A stretch of 25,096 nucleotides of DNA from a virus, in IMG/VR virus record IMGVR_UViG_3300046339_000011, positions 1-25,096 of that record; one strand, 5' to 3'. The notes beneath the pieces were generated by a model. The model saw only the letters and a program-made list of their open reading frames with translations, was not told where the DNA came from and made no database searches. The translations under genes and the position numbers were made by a program. The first letter of the stretch is position 1. The number at the start of each line of letters is the position of its first letter. Below, in pieces: positions 13,730 to 22,572 of this stretch.

Positions 13730-14470
13730 TTATATTTTTTTGATATATATATATATATATACTCCAGTAAACCCATCTCTTAGTAATACTTTTATTTCTC
13801 GCACTTGTTGTTCATTTAACTTTGCATGTGGTGCCTTTTCGCCACACAAAGAAACTGACAAGTTTTTTTTATGTTCGTCGGTAAAAATTCGCCCAGCCAT
13901 AACAACTGATAAATGTTTCTTCGCTTCTTCTGATAAAGTTTTTCCCTTTTGAGAAGCAGACATATTTTTCTTAGTTTGCTGCGTGTGTTTATATCCATAC
14001 AAAGGATGTTCTTCCCCAAATTTTCCATACATGGGATTATTACTACCAACTTTGCAATTTGATAGTTTTTGTTTAGTTTTTTCTGATGGAGTGTTACCGA
14101 TATGAGAATCAGACATTTTTTTCCTTGTTGATGTGGAAAAATCTTTTGCAAAATTAGGATGATTTTCACCAGATAACCCGTTACCACCACCAGAAATTGG
14201 CGAAAAATTCATACAATATGGTTTGTGCAAATGTTCGGCGATCAATTCCGTCTCTGCTATCATCAATTCTTCTATGGTGTCATAGTAAGAAAGTATTGTT
14301 CGTCGCAATAGATTCTTATCTTTAATAGACTTCACCCATTTACCAGATCCCAAATAAGGATCATTATCTGGATGTTTGTCTGATGAGTGCATACCGTAAT
14401 ATTTCTTATCACTACCCACTAGGATAGTTTCATACAAATAGTTATATTTTTTAGGGGTTCTGTTGGTCAT
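13730..14470 (-). CDS. GIY-YIG homing endonuclease, C-terminus frameshifted at (AT)n
   Basis: Seg-type homing endonuclease. The N-terminus YNYLYET...KYYGMHSS carries the GIY-YIG core. Several NUMOD3-type repeats follow (GENHPNF, GSNNPMYGKFGEEHPLYG, then MSASQKGKTLSEEAKKHLS). The start at 14470 (MTNRTPKKYN) is preferred to 14500 because the domain begins there. The protein ends abnormally in VYIYIYIKKI because the frame runs through a 19-bp AT repeat (13743-13761). The next frame continues KKYNVHKATINDIK and TWKHV to a stop at 13663, which is the usual end of the DNA-binding helix-turn-helix in this family. So the tail is out of frame by one base, through AT-slippage or loss of an A from the adjacent A7 tract. 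Confidence 0.8.
   Translation of the reverse strand: MTNRTPKKYNYLYETILVGSDKKYYGMHSSDKHPDNDPYLGSGKWVKSIKDKNLLRRTILSYYDTIEELMIAETELIAEHLHKPYCMNFSPISGGGNGLSGENHPNFAKDFSTSTRKKMSDSHIGNTPSEKTKQKLSNCKVGSNNPMYGKFGEEHPLYGYKHTQQTKKNMSASQKGKTLSEEAKKHLSVVMAGRIFTDEHKKNLSVSLCGEKAPHAKLNEQQVREIKVLLRDGFTGVYIYIYIKKI
13743..13761. repeat. (AT)n microsatellite inside the GIY-YIG gene
   Basis: Nineteen bases of alternating A and T directly beside a run of seven A/T homopolymer bases (13735-13741). A change of one AT unit shifts the frame. Similar short AT tracts occur at 21054-21063, 21479-21489 and 22413-22426. Confidence 0.85.
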
Positions 14471-14544
14471 AAAAATTAATGATAAAGACAGCATTATCAT
14501 ACTAACATATATTGGCGCAAAATACCACCACCAAATTCTAAATT

Positions 14545-14600
14545 ATTAAATTTAATAATGACCTTCTAAAAATCAATTAGGAGGTCATTATTTTTATGAT
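14545..14600. terminator. Bidirectional terminator cassette, copy 2
   Basis: ATTAAATTTAAT (14545-14556) plus arms AATGACCTTCTAA (14557-14569) and TTAGGAGGTCATT (14577-14589) with one G-T pair, then TATTTTTATG. It separates the baseplate gene end (14669) from the GIY-YIG start. TGGCATTTTAGA, a decayed form of the CTAGAATGCCC word, follows near 14641. Confidence 0.75.
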
Positions 14601-14668
14601 TTGATGCTAGTGGTCATTATTTCAATTAAGACCTGCTACATGGCATTTTAGACCCCTCCCAGGGCATA

Positions 14669-17600
14669 TTAAACAATAATAGAAACATCAGACTCGATCA
14701 TACAATAATGTTCAGATTCAATTTGCCCATAATAGTACAATTTTGTAGTATAGTTGGTATTAGTTAACCCACTACCAGCATCAATAATTTTTGCTCTAAC
14801 AATACTACCGTTCAAACATTCTAATAAGATCTTAGCAGGGTCAGCAACCCCCTCTACCGCTAACATCATGTAGCGGGGATAATGCAATCCAGCATACACA
14901 ATATCAACGCCAGTCAATTCGCCCCCAACAATATTAAATTTGAATTCAGCGGGGATCACGTCTTTATCATTATTACTATTATATACAATAGAATATACAT
15001 CATCTACTCCAATAGTATCATCAACGATCCAAGCACTCAAATGAGTAATAAAATCAGTAGAATTAACAGTAAGTGTTGTACTAGTAGTAGTATAATTTGC
15101 AGATGGTTGGATAACTCCATTTACAAATAGTATTATGTTTCTATTAGTGGGGTTATTGGTAATGGTATAGATTTTATTGGTAAGGCTGACTAAATTTAAT
15201 GCAGTAAAATTATCACTATAGACCCCATATGCCGTACCAGTAATATTTTGTGTAAAGACAACATTATTACCAACAATACTAAATTCATTATTTGGTACAT
15301 TATTTACAAACATAATCAATTTTGAAACATCTACAGGGACAAAAAGGTTAGTATTTGTGGTGAGTGTGGTAGTATTGGAGTTCGTTAATACTTTTTTGTC
15401 CGTATAAGTTAAAAATGAACTCGGTAGGTTGAGTATAGAGACCCGGTCACTCAAATCATTTATTGTTTGATGAATAGTTACGTTATTGTTAGCCACCGAA
15501 TAATCATAAGATGGATGTTGTGTAACTCCATTGATGTACAAAATTGAATTACTGGCAATCCTACTAACCAAATTATTAAATTTAATAATACTATAGTCAG
15601 TTGCCAATACGGTATTAGAATTAATTTTTTCTAATATCAATCTGTTATGATTTTCTGTCAGCCATACTAGATCTCCGTAATCATAATTGATAAAGGACGA
15701 GTAGTTGCTGTGAACATAATCATTATCATTCCAAATGTAGTCGAAATATTGTTTTTTGAATTTAGTATTTTTGTATAGATCTTCTGGTAATGAATCGATA
15801 TTAATAACGAAATCAGTTTCGTTTTTTTCGGCTAATATACTTAAAATATTCTCGATATTGATCTTATAGTCAATAACATTGTTGATCTGTGTCTCTCTAT
15901 GTAGGTACATCTTCACTATATTATCTATGCTGTATATGCTGTATATCTTATTACCGAGCATATGTACATTATCCACCACAAAATTTTTCCATTCTATTAG
16001 TGAATGTGGGGATTTTATTGAATAAGAATATTGTTGATGAGTAAGGTTGTCTGCGATCACATTATTAGAAGTAATAATACTATCCAAATTATCAGTAAAA
16101 TCTTGAATAGTTTTGTTGCTGGTTGGAGTACAAATTAGTTCTGCTGTACGGACATTATGAATTTTACCAATTTTTCGTCCAGATTCATCCCACAAAAAAT
16201 AATCATTATTCACTACAAATTTTCCAAATAATGATTTCACTTGCAAAGTCGAAGCAATTTTATTATATAAATTAATTTTACCCTTTGCCACATAATTATT
16301 TCTAGTTAATCCATAATAAACAATACTGGTATTGATATCAGATTTGCTTAATATTGGAATGATAGTTGCACCAATACCAATTGATATAGAAACAATAGGA
16401 ATACTTTCAAAATAATTATCACTTTCAATAATGTCAATTCTACTAATAACACTATTAGCAACCACTAAACTAGCAGAAAACTGATTATTTAATACTACAG
16501 AATTTTCAGTATAGCCAATACCATTAGTGATAATTATAAAATCGGTGATGGTATTATTAAATTTAATATCTAAAATCACATCACTATCCACTGAATAATT
16601 TATAGTAGGGTCGCCACCAAACCCATCTCCATTGGTAATATTTTTAATATTTTTAATAGTTCCAATAGTATCACTACGAAATATAATAACTGCACCAACT
16701 CCATATTGTGATAATATAGTATGTGGTGGGATGGATTCTAAATTAATGCCGTTATCAATTATGTTTACTCCAATAATCCCACCAGTATTAGATACTGCTG
16801 AAACGATTATTTTTATATTAACATCTTCAAATTTTATAATATCTCCTACTGCATAATTAATACCAGGAATCTCTATTAGGTAATCATCTATTGCCCCATA
16901 GCTAATATTATCCACCTTTGCCAAATATGGATAAATTTTATTATTTGGTGAAGGGAATTTAACTTCATCATTGTATATTCTGATTGAACCACTAGGAATA
17001 TTGCAATTATTTTGCAATTTCAGATGATTATAGGAATCAAATTTGTATTTGTATTGATTACCGACAAAATAAGGAAATGCGTCGGTTGCAAAATAGCAAT
17101 ATCTACCTTCTGGAAATTCTGGGGTATACGCAAACACCCCATTATACTCATCCAAAACACCACCAATATACTCATAATCTTCAATAAATGTTCCTAATGG
17201 TGCGGTTGGTCTATTAGTAGAAGTAGTAATCTTGAGTGTCCAACTAGAGTATAGTTTATCAACCCCCCCTCTTGGCGCATCTACATATGCTCCATATATA
17301 GGCACACCATCAAATGCCCAACCAATTATGGGAGAATGTACTGTTCTTACTGGTTCAATGTGTACTAATTGTAAATATTGTGGCGAAAAATTAGTATCAG
17401 GTAGATTAGATTCGCCGACCCCACTATCTCCTTGATTATATACATATCCACCAGTACTATCTATAGGGGCATTATTTGCAATATTGTACGTCCAGCTATT
17501 TATAGTCGCAGCAAATACCGCAGAGTTTGGAAAATAATTGACTACCAATGTTGGATTATTGAAGTAGCTAGAACCACCATTTATTACTTCTACAGACACT

Positions 17601-19975
17601 ACTCTACCGAATTCAACATTGACAGAAAATTTAGCACCACTACCAGTAGTATTGATTACCTTTAATTCTGGACTAGTGAAGTAGTTTATACCACTATTTT
17701 CTACCGATACGGACACAATTACTCCCAATTCTACCACTATACTAAATACCACTCCACTACCAGATTTTAAATATACTTCTGGAGTGGCAGAATATACATC
17801 GGTGTTTGGGATGGCTAATGATTTGTAGTTGATAGGATCAAAGTCAACATCTGATAGTTCTGTAGGTAGAAAATAATATTTACCTACAAAACCAGATATA
17901 TACACGTTTGTAGTGGGAATAGTTAATGGAGTTAGATATTTCCCACCATTAACTATTTTTATTTCTGGGATCTCTGTATACCATTTACCAGGATTTTTTA
18001 TTATTATTCCATTAATTACTCCACTCACATCATAATCAACTTCCAACTCCATATCTATCCCAGTAACATCATTAATATTTCTGGTGACAATTACTTCTGG
18101 CTTTTTATTATATCCACTCAATAAATCTTGGCTGATACCATCCAATGTTATTCTCTTCAAACTTCCATATATTTTTATAATATTGCTGTAATTCTGAGTA
18201 TTAACATACAACTCTGGAATAGATTCATTAATTCTATTCGGTAAAAAATAATCATCCCCATTACTAATAATATCGATATTAGTCAAGTTACCATAGTCAA
18301 TAGTTGCCCCTTTATAACTACAAATTTCTACCCCATTGGTGGTTAAGCCAATACCTTTATTGGTTGGACTTGGTTCGACTATATTATTTTTGATAAATCT
18401 TTTCAGGATAGTTTGTTCCGAAAATGATCTAGTATTCGTAGTACTTACTGGCTTACCATCAGCAGTAATATACATATAATCATCAGTATCATATATACCA
18501 TAAATATTACTCCACACATTGTATTCGGTAGCATCTTTAGTGATTGGAGATATACTATCAAAGATACTATCATTTTTATACCCACTGGCACCATCTAAAA
18601 TCACGGCACCCGACCCACTACTAATTACTGAAAACTGACATTTTTTGTTGCCGGAACTCAATTCAACGGTAGCTGTACGATATTGATTATCGCTATAAAT
18701 TCTATACAATTTTACCACATCTTCGCCAACCATACTATAATTTTGCGTACCAGGAATCAATACATTTCTCGTAATACCAATCAGTTTATTGATAGTCTTA
18801 GATGTATAATTTATATACTCACCATTTAGACTGACTGTACCAGCAGTAGGAAATCCAATAGTAGAATCAACAATAATATCAGTTCCTACTATTGGAATTA
18901 ATTTGGTAGTTGGTGGCACATATAGTGAGTTATTTTTATCAGTGATAATCTTGACTATTACTCTTTCATTATCCCGATAAACTACACTTAAATCCGAGGT
19001 ATAAATACTTATTTTATTCTGTGTTAATACAATATTCTTCTCTGATCTGATCTGCTCAAAATTGGTAGTGGTATCATTTAATTCTAATAATATTTCAGAA
19101 TATACACTGTTGTCAGAATTTGTTTTAATCGTATACTCGTACGGTAATATTACAGAAGGTTCTTCGGTAGTAATATCTATATTGTTTATTACTGCTGTAC
19201 AATTGGTACTAGTTATAGACTCACCAATTCTAAAACTTTTATCAGTTTCGTTCAAATATAATTCATTTATATCGGGGTTCCAATATGTAATTTTACCCTT
19301 CGCGCCACTAATACTGCCAGTAACAATAGAATTGATATCAAAATCACGTTCAAGAATTACTACATTATTATTGTTGTTGTATAGAGTACCAGGATTTACT
19401 ATGGACACCGCAGTAATCACTCCAGCGACTATATTATCTATTTGCAAAACCGCATCAGTACCAGCACCAATCACATCAATTGTTGGTTTGAAATTGTTGT
19501 TATAGCCAGAACCGCCATTAATTATAGTAGCAGTAGCTACGCTGCCATTCAACACTTCTAACAATACTACCGCACCAGAACCTCTCAGCAGTACTTTAAT
19601 TTTGGTGGTAGTGTCATCGAACAACAATTTGAATAACGTTTTGATCGATTCCTCAGTACCTTTGCTGGTGTTGAAATCTTTGATGTGGGGTATTAATGTC
19701 GAGTAATTGATTTTAGGATTCAATTTTTGTGGTAGATTTCCTAGATATTTGTATCTAAACTGGTCTAAGATCAGGTTTTGTTTATCTGTAAGATCTTGTA
19801 TTTTATAGTTTTGAATATTGTAGTACTCAATCAGATTGTTCATCAGATCCAAATTGCCCAACGGCTGTTCTTGAGACTTGTAGTATTCCTCAATGAATTG
19901 TACAAATTTAGGGTAACTCTCTACAATGTGATCTGGTAATAGTGATGAGACGGTGAGACTACTAGTTACTTTCAT
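14669..19975 (-). CDS. Giant baseplate-type structural protein with YHYH domain (1768 aa)
   Basis: Largest gene here. Residues about 1-130 (LLPDHIVESYPKFVQFIEEYY... then KDFNTSKGTEESIKTLFKLLF) match the N-terminal module seen in large baseplate or tail structural proteins of T4-like cyanophages. A YHYH domain lies at about 865-985, with HSPIIGWAFDGVPIYG at 880-895 and an EG-YCYFATDAFPYF part about 75 residues later. The rest is beta-rich, with many repeats of the form V-x-I-x-G-x-GY-x(3)-P (for example IINGGSGYNNN, VEVINGGSSYFNNP, ITNGIGYTENS). No signal peptide or membrane segment. A late promoter lies 32 bp upstream. Probable role: baseplate or tail-fibre attachment. The palindrome ATTAAATTTAAT occurs twice inside (15575, 16556), both times in frame as IKFN. 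Confidence 0.8.
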   Translation of the reverse strand: MKVTSSLTVSSLLPDHIVESYPKFVQFIEEYYKSQEQPLGNLDLMNNLIEYYNIQNYKIQDLTDKQNLILDQFRYKYLGNLPQKLNPKINYSTLIPHIKDFNTSKGTEESIKTLFKLLFDDTTTKIKVLLRGSGAVVLLEVLNGSVATATIINGGSGYNNNFKPTIDVIGAGTDAVLQIDNIVAGVITAVSIVNPGTLYNNNNNVVILERDFDINSIVTGSISGAKGKITYWNPDINELYLNETDKSFRIGESITSTNCTAVINNIDITTEEPSVILPYEYTIKTNSDNSVYSEILLELNDTTTNFEQIRSEKNIVLTQNKISIYTSDLSVVYRDNERVIVKIITDKNNSLYVPPTTKLIPIVGTDIIVDSTIGFPTAGTVSLNGEYINYTSKTINKLIGITRNVLIPGTQNYSMVGEDVVKLYRIYSDNQYRTATVELSSGNKKCQFSVISSGSGAVILDGASGYKNDSIFDSISPITKDATEYNVWSNIYGIYDTDDYMYITADGKPVSTTNTRSFSEQTILKRFIKNNIVEPSPTNKGIGLTTNGVEICSYKGATIDYGNLTNIDIISNGDDYFLPNRINESIPELYVNTQNYSNIIKIYGSLKRITLDGISQDLLSGYNKKPEVIVTRNINDVTGIDMELEVDYDVSGVINGIIIKNPGKWYTEIPEIKIVNGGKYLTPLTIPTTNVYISGFVGKYYFLPTELSDVDFDPINYKSLAIPNTDVYSATPEVYLKSGSGVVFSIVVELGVIVSVSVENSGINYFTSPELKVINTTGSGAKFSVNVEFGRVVSVEVINGGSSYFNNPTLVVNYFPNSAVFAATINSWTYNIANNAPIDSTGGYVYNQGDSGVGESNLPDTNFSPQYLQLVHIEPVRTVHSPIIGWAFDGVPIYGAYVDAPRGGVDKLYSSWTLKITTSTNRPTAPLGTFIEDYEYIGGVLDEYNGVFAYTPEFPEGRYCYFATDAFPYFVGNQYKYKFDSYNHLKLQNNCNIPSGSIRIYNDEVKFPSPNNKIYPYLAKVDNISYGAIDDYLIEIPGINYAVGDIIKFEDVNIKIIVSAVSNTGGIIGVNIIDNGINLESIPPHTILSQYGVGAVIIFRSDTIGTIKNIKNITNGDGFGGDPTINYSVDSDVILDIKFNNTITDFIIITNGIGYTENSVVLNNQFSASLVVANSVISRIDIIESDNYFESIPIVSISIGIGATIIPILSKSDINTSIVYYGLTRNNYVAKGKINLYNKIASTLQVKSLFGKFVVNNDYFLWDESGRKIGKIHNVRTAELICTPTSNKTIQDFTDNLDSIITSNNVIADNLTHQQYSYSIKSPHSLIEWKNFVVDNVHMLGNKIYSIYSIDNIVKMYLHRETQINNVIDYKINIENILSILAEKNETDFVINIDSLPEDLYKNTKFKKQYFDYIWNDNDYVHSNYSSFINYDYGDLVWLTENHNRLILEKINSNTVLATDYSIIKFNNLVSRIASNSILYINGVTQHPSYDYSVANNNVTIHQTINDLSDRVSILNLPSSFLTYTDKKVLTNSNTTTLTTNTNLFVPVDVSKLIMFVNNVPNNEFSIVGNNVVFTQNITGTAYGVYSDNFTALNLVSLTNKIYTITNNPTNRNIILFVNGVIQPSANYTTTSTTLTVNSTDFITHLSAWIVDDTIGVDDVYSIVYNSNNDKDVIPAEFKFNIVGGELTGVDIVYAGLHYPRYMMLAVEGVADPAKILLECLNGSIVRAKIIDAGSGLTNTNYTTKLYYYGQIESEHYCMIESDVSIIV
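15575..15586. repeat. Palindrome ATTAAATTTAAT, one of 12 copies
   Basis: Perfect 12-bp palindrome. Copies start at 2176, 3617, 5737, 7434, 9004, 11496, 14545, 15575, 16556, 20033, 23469 and 23952. Seven are intergenic beside terminators or gene ends, one overlaps the leader of gp13, and four are inside genes. Most are extended to ATTATTAAATTTAATAAT. See the findings for interpretation. Confidence 0.9.
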
Positions 19976-20006
19976 TTAATAAATTTGATACTTTTATTCA
20001 TATTCA

Positions 20007-20014
20007 TATTTATA
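20007..20014 (-). promoter_or_regulatory. T4-type late promoter for the giant baseplate gene
   Basis: TATAAATA on the minus strand, 32 bp before the ATG at 19975. Confidence 0.65.
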
Positions 20015-20032
20015 GTTATCATGCGTGTAATT

Positions 20033-20145
20033 ATTAAATTTAATAAATGACCTTCTAAAATCAATTAGAAGGTCATTATTTTTATGATTTGGTACTAGTA
20101 GTGATTATTTAAATTATCGTGCCTTACAGGGCATTCTAGACCCCC
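20033..20145. terminator. Bidirectional terminator cassette, copy 3
   Basis: ATTAAATTTAAT (20033-20044), arms AATGACCTTCTAA (20046-20058) and TTAGAAGGTCATT (20065-20077), T-runs, then a conserved tail with TGGTACTAGTAGT and AGGGCATTCTAGA (about 20128-20140). It lies downstream of the tandem paralogs and upstream of the baseplate gene. The stretch from 20146 to 20266 shows nothing further. Confidence 0.75.
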
Positions 20146-20266
20146 CCTCAGTGTATGTATGATGTGTTTAAGATATCTAACAATAGACAAAATTGATGGA
20201 ATGATAATTTCAACATATCATTTAAAATAAACCAACTATGTCTTTTTTTGGGGTCACTAATCCACT

Positions 20267-20572
20267 TCACTTCACTTGTTTTTTAGTCAATTCTAATTCT
20301 GTTTGATATTTTAATAAAAACTCACCAGATATAAATTCTGGCAAGTTTAATTCTGTATATGCCTTATCAGAGATATTATTATAATAATATCTCCATTTAA
20401 AATACAAAGAATTCATTCCATTGTCCTCATTCTTCTTAATAGAATACCCAGTAGTAATTCCTAGTATTCCCTCTGCACATAGGCAAGTTTGATCATTTTT
20501 ATCAACCAAACTACAAAACCCTTGTTTATATTTTGCGAAGTTGTCTTTCAGTTCTTGTAATTTGTTAATCAT
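20267..20572 (-). CDS. Tandem paralog family, member 4, C-terminally short (101 aa)
   Basis: Last copy of a four-gene tandem family. It keeps the N-terminal part (KLQELKDNFAKYKQGFCSLV, then CLCAEGILGIT) and the middle TELNLPEFI and LELTKKQ, but stops there. The C-terminal block ending LTFSQFILLLDIL of the other members is missing, so it is probably truncated. A TTGAGTAAA ribosome site precedes it. The minus-strand word CTAGAGTGTCC (a variant of CTAGAATGCCC) lies about 40 bp upstream. Confidence 0.7.
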   Translation of the reverse strand: MINKLQELKDNFAKYKQGFCSLVDKNDQTCLCAEGILGITTGYSIKKNEDNGMNSLYFKWRYYYNNISDKAYTELNLPEFISGEFLLKYQTELELTKKQVK

Positions 20573-20641
20573 GATAATTTACTCAAAAAAATTAGTTTAT
20601 GTGACTTGAGGGACACTCTAGAACTAGTAGGGGGAGCATAT

Positions 20642-21052
20642 TTATTGTTCATTCAATAAATCTAGCAGCAAAGAAAATTGGGAGAAGGTTAAGTTAATAT
20701 AATCATTAATATCATGCCAAAAAAATGAATCAAATTCTTTATTAATGCTAACAATTTGAAATTTTGTTAATTTTAATTGTTTTTGATGAGTTAATAATAA
20801 AGTTTTAGGAATGGGGTTGGGTAAATTTAATTGTTGATACACACTGCCAGGTATAGTACTATAATAGTATCCTCCATCCAATAGTATCATTTTTATATTA
20901 TTGTGCATAGGAACATTAGCAATTGTTCCCCCCACAGTAATTGCTAATACCCCTTCAGCACATAGAGAACACCCATCAAGAGACACCAATCTTCGGTGAT
21001 ATTGATTATATTTGGCGAAATTCTCTTTTAATTGTTCTAATTTATTAATCAT
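20642..21052 (-). CDS. Tandem paralog family, member 3 (136 aa)
   Basis: Begins MINKLEQLKENFAKY, identical to member 2, so the start at 21052 is preferred over an in-frame ATG at 21148 that lies inside member 2. Family pattern: basic N-terminal helix, a CSLCAEGVLAIT block, a variable middle, LNLP, LKLTKFQI, then ND-x(3)-LTFSQFSLLLDLLNE. The function is not known. The Cys-A-E-G block and the late N-D...T-F block loosely recall small DUF proteins in actinobacteria and phages (DUF6197-like), but I cannot confirm that. The ATG is preceded by an AT repeat instead of a ribosome site. Confidence 0.75.
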   Translation of the reverse strand: MINKLEQLKENFAKYNQYHRRLVSLDGCSLCAEGVLAITVGGTIANVPMHNNIKMILLDGGYYYSTIPGSVYQQLNLPNPIPKTLLLTHQKQLKLTKFQIVSINKEFDSFFWHDINDYINLTFSQFSLLLDLLNEQ

Positions 21053-21069
21053 GATATATATATATCTAT

Positions 21070-21477
21070 CTATAATTTGTTCAGGATGTCCAGCAGTAAA
21101 ATAAATTGTGGAAAGGTTAATCTGACAATATCGTTTAGATTTGCCCAAGAAATGAGAGAATTAAGACTTTGTAGCATATCTATTTGTCTCGAAGTTAGTT
21201 GTAATTTTTTTGCCCACCAAAGAAGTTCAATTTTTGTTATATATTTGGGTAAATTTAACTCTGTATAATGGTAGCTGGGTATAGAAAACTCAAAATAGCA
21301 ACTATTTTCTTCTTCGTAAACCATATCGTCAGAAAATGAATATTGTTTTTTGATAATTAAACCATTAGATATAGCCAAAATAGCCTCTGCACACAGGCAT
21401 TCGCCAGTCACTAATTTACAAAATCCTTGTTCATATTTGGCAAAATTCTCTTTTAATTGTTCTAATTTATTAATCAT
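21070..21477 (-). CDS. Tandem paralog family, member 2 (135 aa)
   Basis: Full-length copy: MINKLEQLKENFAKYEQGFC, CLCAEAILAIS, LNLPKYI, LQLTSRQI, then ISWANLND and RLTFPQFILLLDILNKL. The start overlaps the end of member 1 by 8 bp. Between members, an (AT)n tract touches the start codon (TATATATATCATG), leaving no Shine-Dalgarno. Translation may therefore depend on coupling to the upstream copy. Confidence 0.75.
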   Translation of the reverse strand: MINKLEQLKENFAKYEQGFCKLVTGECLCAEAILAISNGLIIKKQYSFSDDMVYEEENSCYFEFSIPSYHYTELNLPKYITKIELLWWAKKLQLTSRQIDMLQSLNSLISWANLNDIVRLTFPQFILLLDILNKL

Positions 21478-21901
21478 GATATATATATAGTTTGTCCAGA
21501 ATGTCCAGCAGTAAAATAAATTGGGAAAAAGTTAATCTGACCCCATCGTTCAAAGATGCCCAACAAATTTGTTCGCCTTCCTGCATAATAGCCTTAATTT
21601 GCTTTTTTGTCAACTTTAATTGTTCCCCCCATCCTATTAATTTTGATGTAGATATAAGCAACGGCAAATCTAAATTATCATAGATATTATGAGGAATATT
21701 CAAATATAGATATACCCCATTAATACAAAACATGGAGACGTTATGTTCTGGATGAATTTTGATGTCAAGACCAGCAGTAAGTCCTAAAATTCCTTCTGCA
21801 CAAAACTCGTATCCATCTTCATCTGTATTTCTCATCAACCTGCCGTATGTTTGTTCAAATGTGGCGAAGTTTTCTTTTAATTTGGTTATTTTTTCAATCA
21901 T
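21470..21901 (-). CDS. Tandem paralog family, member 1 (143 aa)
   Basis: First copy of the family, with the only strong ribosome site (TTGAGGAAAGCATC). It carries FCAEGILGLTAGLDI, LDLPLLI, LKLTKKQI, ICWASLNDGVRLTFSQF and LLLDILDKL, and then extra residues YIYHD where the frame runs into the AT tract before member 2. CTAGAATGCCC (minus strand, 21948-21938) lies about 40 bp upstream and may be part of its promoter. Confidence 0.75.
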   Translation of the reverse strand: MIEKITKLKENFATFEQTYGRLMRNTDEDGYEFCAEGILGLTAGLDIKIHPEHNVSMFCINGVYLYLNIPHNIYDNLDLPLLISTSKLIGWGEQLKLTKKQIKAIMQEGEQICWASLNDGVRLTFSQFILLLDILDKLYIYHD

Positions 21902-21945
21902 GATGCTTTCCTCAAAAAATTAATTTTCGTGCGTTGTAGGGCATT

Positions 21946-22152
21946 CTAGCGGTGTTTGGGAAGATATTCTCGCAGTCTGTCCATCTGTTTTAGTTCTTCT
22001 TTGTTTAATGTTGGTTGTAGCACATTAAAAAACTCTACCATTGCTGTTGCTTGTTGTGCTGCACTCTTAGCTGGTAGATCATCTTCGTAATATGCGATTT
22101 CACTTGCTAGGAGTAGTTTAAAGATATTTTCTGCCAGTTGTTTGTCAATCAT
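21946..22152 (-). CDS. Small helical hypothetical protein (68 aa)
   Basis: Unrecognised 68-residue, all-helical, acidic protein (MIDKQLAENIFKLLLASEIAYYEDD..., ending DRLREYLPKHR). A near-consensus sigma70 promoter lies 26 bp upstream. It is the first gene read from that promoter and could be co-transcribed with the four paralogs. A small helical protein under a host-type promoter would suit a regulator or inhibitor, which is inference. Confidence 0.65.
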   Translation of the reverse strand: MIDKQLAENIFKLLLASEIAYYEDDLPAKSAAQQATAMVEFFNVLQPTLNKEELKQMDRLREYLPKHR

Positions 22153-22177
22153 ATATTAATAATGTTGGCTTATTACT

Positions 22178-22206
22178 AGTATATAACAGATTCTCGTTTT
22201 TGTCAA
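22178..22206 (-). promoter_or_regulatory. Near-consensus sigma70 promoter
   Basis: Minus strand TTGACA (22206-22201), 17-bp spacer, TATACT (22183-22178). The TGA inside TTGACA is also the stop codon of the gene at 22203-22541. It drives 22152 and probably the paralog cluster. Confidence 0.8.
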
Positions 22207-22541
22207 GATAAATCACGAAAAAACTCACCAATTTCTATTTTTTTCCTTTTTATTGAACTAAATAATTTAGGGACTACCCAACCTTGTCTATATCTGGAAT
22301 GTATTGTATTGTAGCTTAGATTAAATGCAATGCACCATTCGCGCAAAGTTTGTTTTTTTTTAATTGGTACGAATTCCCTGTTGCAATATTCACATACTTT
22401 TGATTTCTTTTGATATATATATATATTATGAAATTTTTTATAATCTGATAAATTTTGATATCCATGAGATTTAACATGAAATCTTAAATTATATTTGTCA
22501 TAGAAGTTATTACAATTAACACATATTACACTATTTAACAT
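22203..22541 (-). CDS. Zinc-finger, helix-turn-helix protein, probable homing endonuclease relic (112 aa)
   Basis: Two parts are visible. At the N-terminus is a C2H2-like finger CVNCNNF...FHVKSH (residues 7-25) and a later CEYC (about 50-53). The C-terminal half (TLREWCIAFNLSYNTIHSRYRQGW, split here by its turn) resembles the helix-turn-helix found at the ends of HNH-type homing endonucleases. No nuclease core is present, so this is either a DNA-binding protein or an endonuclease that lost its catalytic part. It sits directly after the split-intein half of TerL, where fractured phage genes often carry a homing gene. Its stop falls inside the next promoter, which hints at truncation. An (AT)n tract lies within it (22413-22426). 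Confidence 0.6.
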   Translation of the reverse strand: MLNSVICVNCNNFYDKYNLRFHVKSHGYQNLSDYKKFHNIYIYQKKSKVCEYCNREFVPIKKKQTLREWCIAFNLSYNTIHSRYRQGWVVPKLFSSIKRKKIEIGEFFRDLS

Positions 22542-22572
22542 AACAGTTAATTTATAAGATAATATAATTATT

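Noticed and set aside
13816-14190. 124-codon minus-strand frame inside the GIY-YIG gene
   Set aside because: Shadow frame. The NUMOD3 repeats and GIY-YIG core are in the other frame.
19062-19505. 147-codon plus-strand frame inside the giant baseplate gene
   Set aside because: The antisense of a well-supported 1768-codon gene. The hydrophobic composition comes from reading the complement of Asn/Asp/Thr-rich codons.
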